Below, in pieces: positions 47,215 to 56,104 of a stretch of 64,000 nucleotides of DNA. The notes under the pieces are model-generated. The model was given only the letters and a program-made list of their open reading frames with translations, was not told the origin of the DNA and ran no database searches. This DNA comes from Streptomyces tuirus (lineage in GTDB: Bacteria > Actinomycetota > Actinomycetes > Streptomycetales > Streptomycetaceae): assembly GCA_018195615.1 (NCBI GenBank), contig JAGTPG010000002.1:3290501-3354500 (forward strand), read 5' to 3'. Every line of letters starts with the position of its first letter. The stretch's first letter is position 1. The translations under genes were made by a program, and so were the position numbers.

Positions 47215-48301
47215 TCCGGCTGAGCGGCATACGGAAGGCGTACGGCAAGACCGTCGCGCTCGACGAGCTGGAACTCGACGTACGGGAAGGCGAGTTCTTC
47301 TGCCTGCTCGGCCCGTCCGGCGCGGGCAAGACCACGACGTTGAAGACCATCGCCGGGCTCGAACAGCCCGACTCCGGCACGGTCGTGCTCGGCGGCGAGG
47401 ACATGCGGGGCGTGGAGCCCTACGACCGGGGCGTGGCGATGTGCTTCGAGAGCTACGCCCTCTACCCGCACCGCTCGGCCTACGACAATCTGGCCTCGCC
47501 GCTGCGCTCGCCCCGGCACCGGCTGCCCGCCGCCGAAGCCCGGCAGCGGATCGGCGCCATCGCCGAACTGCTCGGCATTTCGGGGCTGCTGGACCGGCCG
47601 GTCGGGCAGTTGTCCAACGGCCAGCGGCAGCGCGTCGCCCTCGGCCGGGTCCTGGTCCGCCCGGCCCGGGCCTTCCTGCTCGACGAGCCGCTCTCCCACC
47701 TCGACGCCAAACTCCGCCAGCAGATGCGGGCCGAGCTGAAGGCGATCGGGGCCGTGCGGCGCACCACCACCCTCTACGTCACCCACGACTCGGTCGAGGC
47801 GCTGGCGCTCGGTGATCGCATCGGGGCCATCCGGGAGGGCCGGATCGTGCAGACCGGCACCCGGGAGGAGATCTGGTACCGGCCCCATGACACCGAGGTC
47901 GCGCGGGCCTTCGGCCGGCCGCGGATCAATCTGCTGCCGGGGGTGGTGACGGAGAGCGGCGTGCGCGCGGACGGCGGGATCGAGCTGCCGGTCCGCGCAC
48001 CGGCCGCGCCCGGCACGGACGTCCTGGTCGGCCTGCGGCCCCGGGACATCGCCCTGCACGGCGGGGAGGGGCACGAGCTGTCCGGGACCGTGTACGTCAC
48101 CGAGGTGCTCGGCCGGTCCGTCGAGGTCACCGTCCGGCTCGGGACCGGGGAGCAGCGGGTGTCGCTGGTGGCCCCCGGGCGGACGCGGCGCGCCTTAGTC
48201 CGGACGATCCCGTACGGCTCGCGGTCCGGCCTGAGAACCTGCTGCTGTTCGAGGCCGACCGGCCGGAGCGACCGGGACGACGGATAGAGACTCAGTCTTG
48301 A
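47211..48301 (+). CDS. ABC sugar importer ATPase 1, frameshifted near the C-terminus; stop lies at an insertion-element end
   Basis: This is the ATP-binding subunit of the MalK/UgpC type. The restored length is 363 residues. Walker A is GPSGAGKTT near 35, the signature is LSNGQRQRV, Walker B is AFLLDEPLSHLD, and the H-loop is YVTHDS. A C-terminal TOBE domain follows. One more C in the run 48172-48176 turns the tail into APRADAARLSPDDPVRLAVRPENLLLF, a normal TOBE end, and moves the stop to 48299-48301. That stop falls at the inferred edge of the tnpB element (ttgac at 48298), so the last one or two codons may come from the insertion. The 1091 bases plus one are divisible by three. Confidence 0.87.
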
Positions 48302-48480
48302 CTTCCCCCCTCCTTGCGGAGGGGATTCTCACGGCTCGCGCTGTGAGGGTTTCTGCTTCATCGCCGACTGCCCGCCCGGAGTGCTCCGTTGAGGTCTTAC
48401 ACCGGCTCCACAGACTGTCACCGCCAGCCCGGCGGCCAGAAGGTTCTTCGCCGCGTTCACGTCCCGGTCGTGGGTCGTTC
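48298..48480 (-). ncRNA. Putative omega RNA (right-end RNA) of the tnpB element
   Basis: TnpB nucleases use an RNA made from the 3' end of tnpB and the element's right end, with the guide taken from the flanking DNA. Here the region spans the end of tnpB (48329) and the hairpin 48307-48324. The flank that would act as the guide reads gactgagtctctatccg on the minus strand. The RNA itself is inferred from the family; the length is a guess. Confidence 0.45.
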
Positions 48481-49510
48481 CGCAGCTGCCACACGTCCAG
48501 GCACGCACGTGCAGCGGCATCTTCTCCTGCAAGCTGCCGCAGGCGGAGCACAACCTGGACGAGGGGAAGAAACGGTCCACCGCGATCACTTCCCGCCCGT
48601 ACCAGGCGGCCTTGTACTCCACGAGGCTTCGGAACTCGGCCCAGGCAGCATCCGAGATGGCGCGGGCCAGGCTCCTGTTCTTGACCATGGCACGCACGGT
48701 CAGGTCCTCGATCACGATCGTTTGGTTTTCACGAACGAGTCGGGTGGTGAGCTTATGGAGGTGGTCGCGGCGCCTGTCGGCGATCCTCGCGTGGACCTTT
48801 GCGACCTTGCTGCGGGCCTTGGCCCGGTTGTTCGACCCCTTGACCTTGCGGGACAGTTCCCGCTGGGCCTTGGCCAGACGGGCGCGGTCGCGGCGCTCAT
48901 GCCGGGGATTGGAGACCTTTTCCCCGGTGGAGAGGGTCAGCAGATGATCCAAGCCGAGATCCACACCGATGGCCTGGCCGGTGGCGGGAAGCGGCTTGAC
49001 GGACGGGTCCTCCACCAGCAAAGAGACGAACCAGCGTCCGGCCGCGTCCTGGGAGACGGTCACGGTGGACGGCGTCGCGTCCGCGGGCAGCGGCCTGGAC
49101 CAGACGATGTCCAGCGGCTCGCTCATCTTCGCCAGGGTCAGCCTCCCCTCCCGGAAGCGGAAGGCGGACGTGGTGTACTCGGCGGACTTGCGGGACTTCT
49201 TCCGGGACTTGAAGCGCGGGTACTTGGCCCGCTTGGCGAAGAAGTGAGTGAACGCCGTCTGCAGATGCCGCAAGCACTGCTGCAACGGCACCGACGACAC
49301 CTCGTTGAGGTAGGCCAGTTCCTCGGTCTTCTTCCAGGCCGTCAGCAGAGCGGAGGTCTGGTTGTAGTTGACCCTTTCCTGCCGCGTCCATGCCTCGGTG
49401 CGGGCCGCGAGCGCGAGGTTGTAGACCTTGCGCACGCATCCGAACGTGCGCGACAGTTCGGCTGCCTGCGCATCGGTCGGATAGAAGCGGTACTTGAACG
49501 CCCGCTTCAT
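48329..49510 (-). CDS. tnpB: TnpB, RNA-guided RuvC nuclease of an insertion element
   Basis: TnpB is the transposon-encoded ancestor of Cas12 nucleases. The 393 residues start at ATG 49508-49510 (MKRAFKYRFYPT, the usual N-terminus); a longer frame adds seven residues. The RuvC catalytic acids are visible: Asp184 in IGVDLGLDH, Glu268 in IVIEDL and Asp348/350 in HDRDVNAAKN. Zinc-binding Cys are at 321, 324, 340 and 343. The N-terminal helix-turn-helix and the central ATTSAFRFREG-like region (YTTSAFRFREG) are intact. All key residues are kept, so it is probably still active. Confidence 0.93.
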   Translation of the reverse strand: MKRAFKYRFYPTDAQAAELSRTFGCVRKVYNLALAARTEAWTRQERVNYNQTSALLTAWKKTEELAYLNEVSSVPLQQCLRHLQTAFTHFFAKRAKYPRFKSRKKSRKSAEYTTSAFRFREGRLTLAKMSEPLDIVWSRPLPADATPSTVTVSQDAAGRWFVSLLVEDPSVKPLPATGQAIGVDLGLDHLLTLSTGEKVSNPRHERRDRARLAKAQRELSRKVKGSNNRAKARSKVAKVHARIADRRRDHLHKLTTRLVRENQTIVIEDLTVRAMVKNRSLARAISDAAWAEFRSLVEYKAAWYGREVIAVDRFFPSSRLCSACGSLQEKMPLHVRAWTCGSCGTTHDRDVNAAKNLLAAGLAVTVCGAGVRPQRSTPGGQSAMKQKPSQREP

Positions 49511-49676
49511 ACACACTGTAGACACGCTCACAAACTAGCGCGCCTACAGGTGAAGTCCAAACTGCGGGTCAGAGCGCTGCTGTCCGCTGTGGCGGCGAAT
49601 CGCAGCTCCCTGCCCTGCTCCGCAGGAGCCCAATTACTCCCCCGCCCGAAGGCAGGGGTCTCCTCGGAGGCATCTG

Positions 49677-50503
49677 ATGAGCAGCAACAGCAGTGGTGGA
49701 CAGCAGGGACCCGCGGCACGGCAGGCCGCCATGGCCGAGCGGGTGCTGGCCGACGGTTCGGCGACGGCGGCGGAGCTCGCCGAGCGGTTCGGGGTGAGCC
49801 TGATGACCATCCACCGGGACCTCGACGAGCTCGAACGGCAGGGCATCGTACGGAAGTTCCGGGGCGGGGTGACCGCGCAGCCGTCGGGGGTCTTCGAGTC
49901 GAACGTGCAGTATCGGCTGAAGACGATGCGGGCCGAGAAGGCCGCCGTCGCCGACCGGGCGCTGCGGATGGTGGAGCCCGGCATGGCGATCCTGCTGGAC
50001 GACTCCACGTCCACGCTGGAGATAGCCAGGCGGCTGCGCGCGGGCGAGGTCACGCCGCTGACGGTCGTCACCAACTTCCTGGAGGCGATCAACCTGCTGG
50101 CCGACCAGCGGGGCATCCACCTGATGGCGCTGGGCGGCGACTACGACCCGCTGCACTCCTCGTTCCTGGGGTGTCCTGCGTGGAGGCGGTCGAGCAGCTG
50201 CGGGTGGACGTGTGCTTCGCGTCGACGTCGGCCGTGCACGGGGGTTACGCCTACCACCAGGAACAGCACATCGTGTCCGTGAAGCGGGCGATGCTCGACG
50301 CGGCGGCCCGCAATGTCCTGCTGATCGACCACACCAAGCTCGGCCGGGTCGCCCTGCACCGGGTCGTCCCGCTGTCCCGCTTCGACACGGTCCTCGTGGA
50401 CGACGGGGCGTCAGCGGAGGCCCTGCGGGATCTGGACGAGCACAAGGTCCGTTACGAGGTTTGCGCGACGAAGGGCAGCCATGACCGAGCTGGAGCTACG
50501 TGA
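49677..50503 (+). CDS. DeoR-family transcriptional repressor, frameshifted as sequenced
   Basis: This is a sugar-phosphate-responsive repressor. The restored length is 275 residues. The N-terminal helix-turn-helix (ATAAELAERFGVSLMTIHRDLDELE as landmark, near 28-52) is followed by the DeoRC effector domain (ILLDDSTSTLEIARRL, TVVTNFLEAINLL, GGDYDPLHSSFLG, IDHTKLGRVALHRV). One more G in the run 50168-50171 gives FLGVSCVEAVEQL. The 827 bases plus one are divisible by three. The start is ATG 49677, with GGAGG upstream, close to the inferred end of the tnpB element. It overlaps the next gene by 23 bases. It probably controls both divergent halves of the sugar cluster. Confidence 0.87.
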
Positions 50504-51563
50504 CCTGCGCAAGACCTATCGGGCCCGGGGTCGTCCGGGCGTGGACGCGGTGCGCGGTCTCGACCTCGCGCTGCGTTCCGGGGAGCTGCTGGGTCTCCTC
50601 GGCCCCTCCGGCTGCGGCAAGTCGACGACCCTGCGGATGATCGCCGGGCTGGAATCCGTCACCGGCGGGGACATCCTGGTCGGCGGGGACTCGGTCGTCG
50701 AACGGCCCGCGCAGCAGCGCAACATCGGGGTCGCGTTCGAGAACTACGCGCTGTATCCGCCGCTGTCGGTCGCGGAGAACCTGGCCTTCGGGCTGAAGGC
50801 CCGGGGCCGTAAGGCTCGTGGGGACGTCGACCGCAAGGTGACCGAGATCGCCGGGCGGGTCGGCCTCACCGACCTCCTCGACGCCCGCCCGGCCGGCCTG
50901 TCCAGCGGCCAGAAGCAGCGCGTCTCCCTGGCCCGGGCCCTGATCCGCGAACCGGACGTACTGCTCCTCGACGAGCCGCTGTCCCACCTGGACGCTGCCC
51001 AGCGCGACACCACCCGCCGCGAACTCAAGCGCATCCAGAAGGACCTGGGCCACACCACGATCCTGGTCACCCACGACCAGGAGGAGGCCCTCTCCCTCGC
51101 CGACCGGATCGCCGTCATGAAGGACGGCGTCATCCAGCAGCTCGGCACCCCCTACGAGATCTACGACAGCCCGGCCAACGTCTTCGTCGCGGACTTCGTC
51201 GGCGAGCCCGCGATCACCCTGCTGCCCGGCATCGCCACCGGCGACGGCCGGGCCCGACTCTCCGACTCGGTGCGGATCGCCCTGCCCGTGCCGGTGGAGC
51301 AGGGCCGTGAGGTGGTGGTCGGCATCCGCCCCGAGGACGTCCGCCTCACCACCGCCGAGGACGGCCTGCCCGCCCGGGTCGTCGCCCACGAACCCCTCCT
51401 GGAGTCGGGCCTGGCGACCCTCGCCCTCGACGGGGTCGAACGGCACCTGGTCGTCCTCACCGACCCCGAGGTGCGGCTCACCCACGACGAGCGGGTCCGG
51501 GTCGCCGCCGACCCCCGGCACACCCATGTCTTCGACGCCGAAACAGGAGATTCCCTGCGATGA
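50481..51563 (+). CDS. ABC sugar importer ATPase 2 (MalK/UgpC type)
   Basis: The protein has 360 residues and an intact frame. Walker A is GPSGCGKST near 43, the Q-loop is FENYALYPPLSV, the signature is LSSGQKQRV, Walker B is LLLDEPLSHLD, and the H-loop is LVTHDQEEAL. The C-terminal TOBE domain contains VVGIRPEDVRL. It overlaps the deoR-type gene by 23 bases and the dehydrogenase gene by four (ATGA). A second ATPase in the same cluster, beyond the one at 47211, is unusual. The two may form a heterodimer for one permease pair. Confidence 0.93.
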   Translation: MTELELRDLRKTYRARGRPGVDAVRGLDLALRSGELLGLLGPSGCGKSTTLRMIAGLESVTGGDILVGGDSVVERPAQQRNIGVAFENYALYPPLSVAENLAFGLKARGRKARGDVDRKVTEIAGRVGLTDLLDARPAGLSSGQKQRVSLARALIREPDVLLLDEPLSHLDAAQRDTTRRELKRIQKDLGHTTILVTHDQEEALSLADRIAVMKDGVIQQLGTPYEIYDSPANVFVADFVGEPAITLLPGIATGDGRARLSDSVRIALPVPVEQGREVVVGIRPEDVRLTTAEDGLPARVVAHEPLLESGLATLALDGVERHLVVLTDPEVRLTHDERVRVAADPRHTHVFDAETGDSLR

Positions 51564-52590
51564 CTGCCGGAAACAGCGTGCGTGTGGTGGCCGCCGGTGA
51601 CCACTTCGTCCTGCCGTCGCTGATCACGCGGGCGGTGGAGCACGAGGTGGAGCGGGCTCGGGTGACGGAACTGCGGCTCGGCTGGCCGCTGGAGCCGTTC
51701 GGGCCGGTCGCCGAGGTGCAGGAGGCCAGTGACGCCGAGGACGAGATGATCGAGGCGCTGGCCGGGGCGGAGGTGCTGGTCACGCAGATGGGGCCGGTCA
51801 CCGAGAAGGTGCTCGCGGCCTGCCCGGACCTCAAGCTGGTCGTGGTCTGCCGGGGCGGGCCGGTCAACGTCAACCTGGACGCGGCCAAGCAGCGCGACGT
51901 ACGCGTGTGCTTCGCGCCCGGCCGCAACGCCGCCGCGACCGCCGAGTTCACCGTCGGCCTGATGCTGTCGGCCCTGCGCCGCATCCCCAGGCCCATGACC
52001 CGCTGGCCCGGCAGGGCAGCTGGGAGGGCGCGACGTACTACACGTACGAGCAGAGCGGTCTGGAGCTGGAGGACCTGCCCGTCGGGCTGGTCGGATACGG
52101 GGCGGTCGGCAGCCGGGTGGCGCGGGTGCTGTGCGCGTTCGGGGCGCGGGTGATGGTCTACGACCCGTATGTGCACGGCGAGATCCACGGCCTGCGCGTG
52201 ACCTCACTGGACGAACTCCTGCGCCGCTCCCAGGTGATCACCCTGCACGCCCGGCTCACCCCGGAGACCCGGGGTCTGATCGGCGCCCGGGAGCTGGGGC
52301 TGCTGCCGTCCGGCGCGGTGGTGGTGAACGTGGCCCGGGGCCCGCTGCTGGACGAGGGCGCGCTGTGCGACGCGCTGGAGAGCGGTCAGGTGTCGGCGGC
52401 GGCGCTCGACACCTACGAGCGGGAGCCGCTGCCGGCCGGCTCCCGGCTGCTGGGGCTCGGCGACCGCGTCGTGCTGACCCCGCACCTGGGCGGCGCCTCA
52501 CGCGCGGTCGCGGAGAAGGCCGCGCGGATCGCCGCCGAAGAGGTGGGCCGCTGGGTGCGCGGGGAACCGCTCGTGCACTGTCTGACCTGA
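51560..52590 (+). CDS. D-isomer-specific 2-hydroxyacid dehydrogenase, frameshifted as sequenced
   Basis: This is an NAD-dependent dehydrogenase of the phosphoglycerate-dehydrogenase family. The restored length is 343 residues. The substrate domain has CRGGPVNVNLDAAKQRDV and GRNAAATAEFTVGLML. The NAD fold has VGLVGYGAVGSRVA and YDPYV, then LHARLTPETRGLI, VNVARGPLLDEGAL (Arg), the acidic residue in DTYEREPLP and the catalytic His in LTPHLGGAS. One more C in the run 52007-52009 joins MTRWPR to QGSWEG. It lies between an ABC ATPase and an FGGY kinase gene, so it probably oxidises or reduces an intermediate of the same sugar pathway. Confidence 0.87.
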
Positions 52591-52609
52591 GGACCCGGAG
52601 GAGAGCCGC

Positions 52610-54034
52610 ATGTACGTCGGTATCGATGTGGGCACGTCCATGGTCAAGGCGGCGGCCTTTGACTCCGGCGGCCGGCAACTGGCCGTGGCGTCCCGCCCGG
52701 TGGGCCTGAAACTGCACGGCGGCGTCGTCGAGCAGGACATGGAGGAGGTGTACGGGGCGGTCGTCGCCGTGCTCGACGAGGTCACGGAGCGTGTCCCGGA
52801 GCCGGTCGAACTCGCCGGGCTGACCGGCCAGGGCGACGGGGTGTGGCTCGTGGACGGCGAGGGGCGGCCGGTGCGCCCCGCCGCCTCCTGGATGGACGGC
52901 CGGGCGCACGAACTGGTCGACCGGTGGCTGGCGGACGGTACGTTCGAGACGGTGTTCCGGCGGACCGGGAGCGCGATGTTCCCCGGGTGCCCGGGGCCGC
53001 TGCTGGCCTGGCTGGACACCAACGAACCGAAGACGCTGGATGCCGCCGAAGCCGCCCTGTACTGCAAGGACATGGTGTTCCAGCGGCTCACGGGCGCCGG
53101 TGCGACGACCGACGTGTCGGACGCCTCGATGCCGTTCCTCGACCCGCGCACACGGACGTACGACAACCGGGTCGTGGAGCTGCTCGGCCTCACGCACCGG
53201 CGCGGTCTGCTCGCCCCGGTCAGCGACCCGCTCGCGACGGCCGCGGCCCGGGGCGAGGGCCTGCCGTCGGGCACCCGCATCGCGAACGGCCCGTACGACC
53301 TGCCGGCCTGCGCGCTGGGCGCCGGGGTGACGGCCCCCGGGGACGGACTGCTCATCGTGGGCACCTGCCTGGCCAGCCTGGTCGCCACGACCGAGCTGGA
53401 CCTGACCGGCGAACCGGCCGGCCTGTACATCTCCACGGACCGGCCCGGGCACTGGCTGCGCGCGATGCCCGCGATGGTCGGCACGGCGGCGCTGGACTGG
53501 GTGCTGTCGACGACGGGTGTGCGCCACGACGAGGTCGACGCCCTGCTCGCCGAGACCCCGCCGGGCGCGAACGGCGTCCGCGTGCTGCCGTACTTCGCGC
53601 CCTCCGGCGAACGCGCCCCCTTCGTCGAGCCGCGGCTGCGCGCCGAACTCACCGGTGTCTCCCTGGAGTCGACCCGGGGTGATCTGGTCCGCGCCACCTG
53701 CGAGGGCATCGGGTACGCGGCCCGGCACTGCCTGGAGGCGGCGGGCCTCACGGGGAGCCTCGCCGTCTGCGGCGGCGGCACCCGCAGCCCGGCCTGGATG
53801 CGGCTGCTGGCCGATGTGCTGGGCCGGCCACTGCGGGTCGTCGAGGGCGAGGTGGGCGCCCGGGGCGCGGTCCTGGCGGCGGCCGAGCGGTACGGGGTCG
53901 GGCTGGACGCCGAGGCGTGGACGAAGCCGACGGCGGTCGTCGAGCCGGACCCGGGCCGGGCCGCGTCCTATGCGAAGGGCTACGAGGAGCATCTGGCCCG
54001 CCTGGACCAGGCACGGTCCCGGGCCCGGGCATGA
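52610..54034 (+). CDS. FGGY-family carbohydrate kinase, second of the cluster
   Basis: The protein has 474 residues and an intact frame. It shows GIDVGTSMVKAAAFD at the N-terminus, GLTGQGDGVWLVD, SASWMDGRAHEL-like (PAASWMDGRAHEL) and the adenosine-binding region LAVCGGGTRSPAWMRLLADVLG. The pattern with GQGDG and SWMDGR resembles erythritol- and similar polyol kinases; the substrate is not certain. ATG 52610 follows GGAGGAGAG. It is only distantly like the kinase at 42468, so the cluster has two different sugar kinases, which suggests two substrates or two steps. Confidence 0.88.
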   Translation: MYVGIDVGTSMVKAAAFDSGGRQLAVASRPVGLKLHGGVVEQDMEEVYGAVVAVLDEVTERVPEPVELAGLTGQGDGVWLVDGEGRPVRPAASWMDGRAHELVDRWLADGTFETVFRRTGSAMFPGCPGPLLAWLDTNEPKTLDAAEAALYCKDMVFQRLTGAGATTDVSDASMPFLDPRTRTYDNRVVELLGLTHRRGLLAPVSDPLATAAARGEGLPSGTRIANGPYDLPACALGAGVTAPGDGLLIVGTCLASLVATTELDLTGEPAGLYISTDRPGHWLRAMPAMVGTAALDWVLSTTGVRHDEVDALLAETPPGANGVRVLPYFAPSGERAPFVEPRLRAELTGVSLESTRGDLVRATCEGIGYAARHCLEAAGLTGSLAVCGGGTRSPAWMRLLADVLGRPLRVVEGEVGARGAVLAAAERYGVGLDAEAWTKPTAVVEPDPGRAASYAKGYEEHLARLDQARSRARA

Positions 54035-54060
54035 ACCTTCCCACGGCGAAAGGAAGTCGT

Positions 54061-55098
54061 ATGCGGCTCGACCGGAGATCGCTCCTGCTCGCGGCTGCGG
54101 CAGCGGGTACGGCGACGGCGGCCACGGCCGTCCCGGCGGCGGCCGAACCCCGCACCGGCGCCCCGGTCGTCATCGGCCACCGCGGCGCGGCCGGCTGGCG
54201 CCCCGAGCACACGGCCGCGTCGTACACGTACGCCGTGCAGACGGGCGCCGACTGGATCGAACCGGACCTGGTGCCGACCAAGGACCATGTGCTGGTGGTC
54301 CGCCACGAGAACGAGATCTCCCAGACGACCGATGTGGCCCGCCACCCGGAGTTCGGGGACCGCCGCACGACGAAGACGGTCGACGGCCGTCCGGTCACCG
54401 GCTGGTTCACGGAGGACTTCACGCTGGCCGAGCTGAAGACCCTGCGGGCGGTGGAGCGGCTGCCGCAGGTCCGCAACCGGAACACCGTCTTCGACGGGCG
54501 CGGGGAGGTCATGACGTTCCAGGAGGTGGTGGACCTGGCGCGGCGGCTGTCGCGGACGTACGGCCGGACGGTCGCCGTCTTCCCGGAGACCAAGCACCCG
54601 ACGTACTTCCGGTCCATCGGCCTGCCCCTGGAGCCGAAGCTGGCCGCCTCGATCCGCCGTAACCGGCTCGGCCGGCGCGAGTGCGTGGTGCAGTCCTTCG
54701 AGCCGACGAGCCTCACACGCATGACGGGCCTGGGCGTGCCGCTGTGGCAGGCCCTGGGGACGACGGGCGGGCCCTACGACCTGCCCTCGACGACCTACCG
54801 GGACATGATGACCCCGGCCGGGCTGGCGGAGATCGCGGCGTACGCGGACTGGATCGGCCCGGACAAGTCGTCGCTCGTCGGCACGACCCTCGTCGCGGAC
54901 GCGCACGCGGCGGGGCTGCGGATCGGCCCGTACACCTTCCGCGCGGAGAACCAGTTCCTCCCGGAGGACTTCCGGCGGGGAACCGGACCGAACGATTTCG
55001 GGGACGCGTTCGCGGAGTACGCGCTGTACTACCGCATGGGGGTCGATGCGGTCGTAACCGACTTCCCGGACCTGGCGGTGATCGCGAGGAGGGGCTGA
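54061..55098 (+). CDS. Secreted glycerophosphodiester phosphodiesterase
   Basis: It hydrolyses glycerophosphodiesters to glycerol-3-phosphate and an alcohol outside the cell. The 345 residues begin with a Tat-type signal (RLDRRSLLLAAAAAG, cleavage near AAA at 29). GHRGAAGWRPEHT carries the catalytic His and Glu, then EPDLVPTKDHVLVVRHE provides metal ligands and the second His. GDPD-type TIM-barrel landmarks continue to DAVVTDFPDLA. I chose ATG 54061, with AAAGGAAG upstream, over ATG 54031, which overlaps the kinase stop codon. Its place at the end of the sugar operon suggests that it supplies a polyol or glycerol phosphate for the pathway. Confidence 0.9.
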   Translation: MRLDRRSLLLAAAAAGTATAATAVPAAAEPRTGAPVVIGHRGAAGWRPEHTAASYTYAVQTGADWIEPDLVPTKDHVLVVRHENEISQTTDVARHPEFGDRRTTKTVDGRPVTGWFTEDFTLAELKTLRAVERLPQVRNRNTVFDGRGEVMTFQEVVDLARRLSRTYGRTVAVFPETKHPTYFRSIGLPLEPKLAASIRRNRLGRRECVVQSFEPTSLTRMTGLGVPLWQALGTTGGPYDLPSTTYRDMMTPAGLAEIAAYADWIGPDKSSLVGTTLVADAHAAGLRIGPYTFRAENQFLPEDFRRGTGPNDFGDAFAEYALYYRMGVDAVVTDFPDLAVIARRG

Positions 55099-55325
55099 TG
55101 ATTCGCAGGGCGTGCCGGACCTGCGGCACCATGCAGGACTTCCGGAAGCTCAACGAGGAGGAGCGGGCGGCGGTCCGCGAGGAGAAGAAGGACCCCCGCC
55201 ACTACGTGGACAACCTCTGGCGGTGCACGGTGGCGGGCTGCCTCTGGTACCAGCCGTATCTGCACACGGACGGCGGGGGCCTCCTCCCCGAGCGGTTCAA
55301 GGAGGAGGCCGCTCCCGCCGGGTGA
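55098..55325 (+). CDS. Small zinc-ribbon-like protein (75 aa)
   Basis: I do not recognise a named family. The 75 residues have two Cys pairs: CRTC near residue 6 and CTVAGC near 43. This fits a four-Cys zinc ribbon, joined by a charged helix (LNEEERAAVREEKKD). The start is ATG 55098, overlapping the diesterase stop by one base (TGATG), with AGGAGGGG upstream, so it is translationally coupled. It ends three bases before the converging DsbA-like gene. Confidence 0.7.
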   Translation: MIRRACRTCGTMQDFRKLNEEERAAVREEKKDPRHYVDNLWRCTVAGCLWYQPYLHTDGGGLLPERFKEEAAPAG

Positions 55326-55328
55326 GCC

Positions 55329-55967
55329 CTACAGGTTGGAGAAGTCCGGGCCCTTGGTGCGGGTGCGCTTGATCTCGTAGAAGCCCGGGACCGAGGCCAC
55401 GGCGAGGGTGCCGTCCCAGAGGCGGGCGGCCTCCTCGCCCTTGGGGGCCGGGGTGACGACCGGGCCGAAGAAGGCGAGCTGCTCGCCGTCGGCGCCGGGC
55501 ACGGAGATGACCGGGGTGCCGACCTCCTGGCCGACCTTGTCGATGCCCTCCTTGTGGGAGGCGCGCAGCTCGGGCTCGTACGGGGTGGAGTCCCAGTGCT
55601 CCATGAGGGACTCGGGCAGGCCGGCGTCCTTCAGGGCGGCGGCGACGGTCTCCTTGCCGGGGCCCTCGCCCTGGTTGTGGATGCGGGTGCCGAGCGCGGT
55701 GTAGAGGTCGCCGAGCACCTCGGCGCCGTGCTCCTGCTGCGCGGCTATGACGACCCGGACGGGGCCCCACGCCTTGGTCTCCAGCAGCTCGCGGTACTCC
55801 TCGGGCAGCTCGTCCAGCTTGTCCTCGTTGAGGACGGCGAGACTCATGAGATGCCAGCGGACCTGGATGTCCCTGACCTTCTCCACCTCCAGCACCCAAC
55901 GGGAGGTCATCCACGCCCAGGGGCACAGCGGGTCGAACCAGAAATCGACGGGGGTCTTGTCCGACAT
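55329..55967 (-). CDS. DsbA-family thioredoxin-like protein (mycothiol-dependent nitroreductase Rv2466c type)
   Basis: The protein has 212 residues and no signal peptide, so it is cytoplasmic. The active-site motif is FDPLCPWAW: the first Cys is kept, and the second Cys of CPWC is replaced by Ala, as in some actinobacterial relatives. The rest follows the DsbA/2-hydroxychromene isomerase-like fold with GTPVISVPG as the cis-Pro loop. Rv2466c-type proteins transfer electrons from mycothiol. The start is ATG 55965-55967, with GAGGAGA upstream. It faces away from pepN. Confidence 0.85.
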   Translation of the reverse strand: MSDKTPVDFWFDPLCPWAWMTSRWVLEVEKVRDIQVRWHLMSLAVLNEDKLDELPEEYRELLETKAWGPVRVVIAAQQEHGAEVLGDLYTALGTRIHNQGEGPGKETVAAALKDAGLPESLMEHWDSTPYEPELRASHKEGIDKVGQEVGTPVISVPGADGEQLAFFGPVVTPAPKGEEAARLWDGTLAVASVPGFYEIKRTRTKGPDFSNL

Positions 55968-56104
55968 GTCTCTCCTCATGAGGAAGCCGTTTCCCGGGAA
56001 ACGCCGCTGTTCGTCCCGCTCATTCCCGACTCCACCGTGTCAGGGGCACGTGGCAGGATCAGTGCTGTTCAGCCGTATCCGACGACGTTCGAGGAGTGCT
56101 GCCC

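Larger units (their letters stand above)
48298..49660 (-). mobile_element. tnpB-only insertion element (IS1341-like, IS200/IS605 or IS607 group)
   Basis: The element holds one gene (tnpB) and hairpin ends, with no transposase tnpA and no target duplication. The right end, left in this map, has cccctcc-ttgc-ggagggg at 48307-48324 next to ttgac at 48298. The left end has a ccccgcc-cgaa-ggcagggg hairpin at 49640-49658. The outer limits are estimates. It lies inside the sugar operon, between ABC ATPase 1 and the deoR-type gene, so it may cut or weaken transcription between them. It would need a helper TnpA in trans to move. Confidence 0.75.

Noticed and set aside
49640..49658. Hairpin before the deoR-type gene as an ordinary terminator
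   Set aside because: It faces the tnpB start side, has no T run, and fits better as the left-end hairpin of the insertion element.
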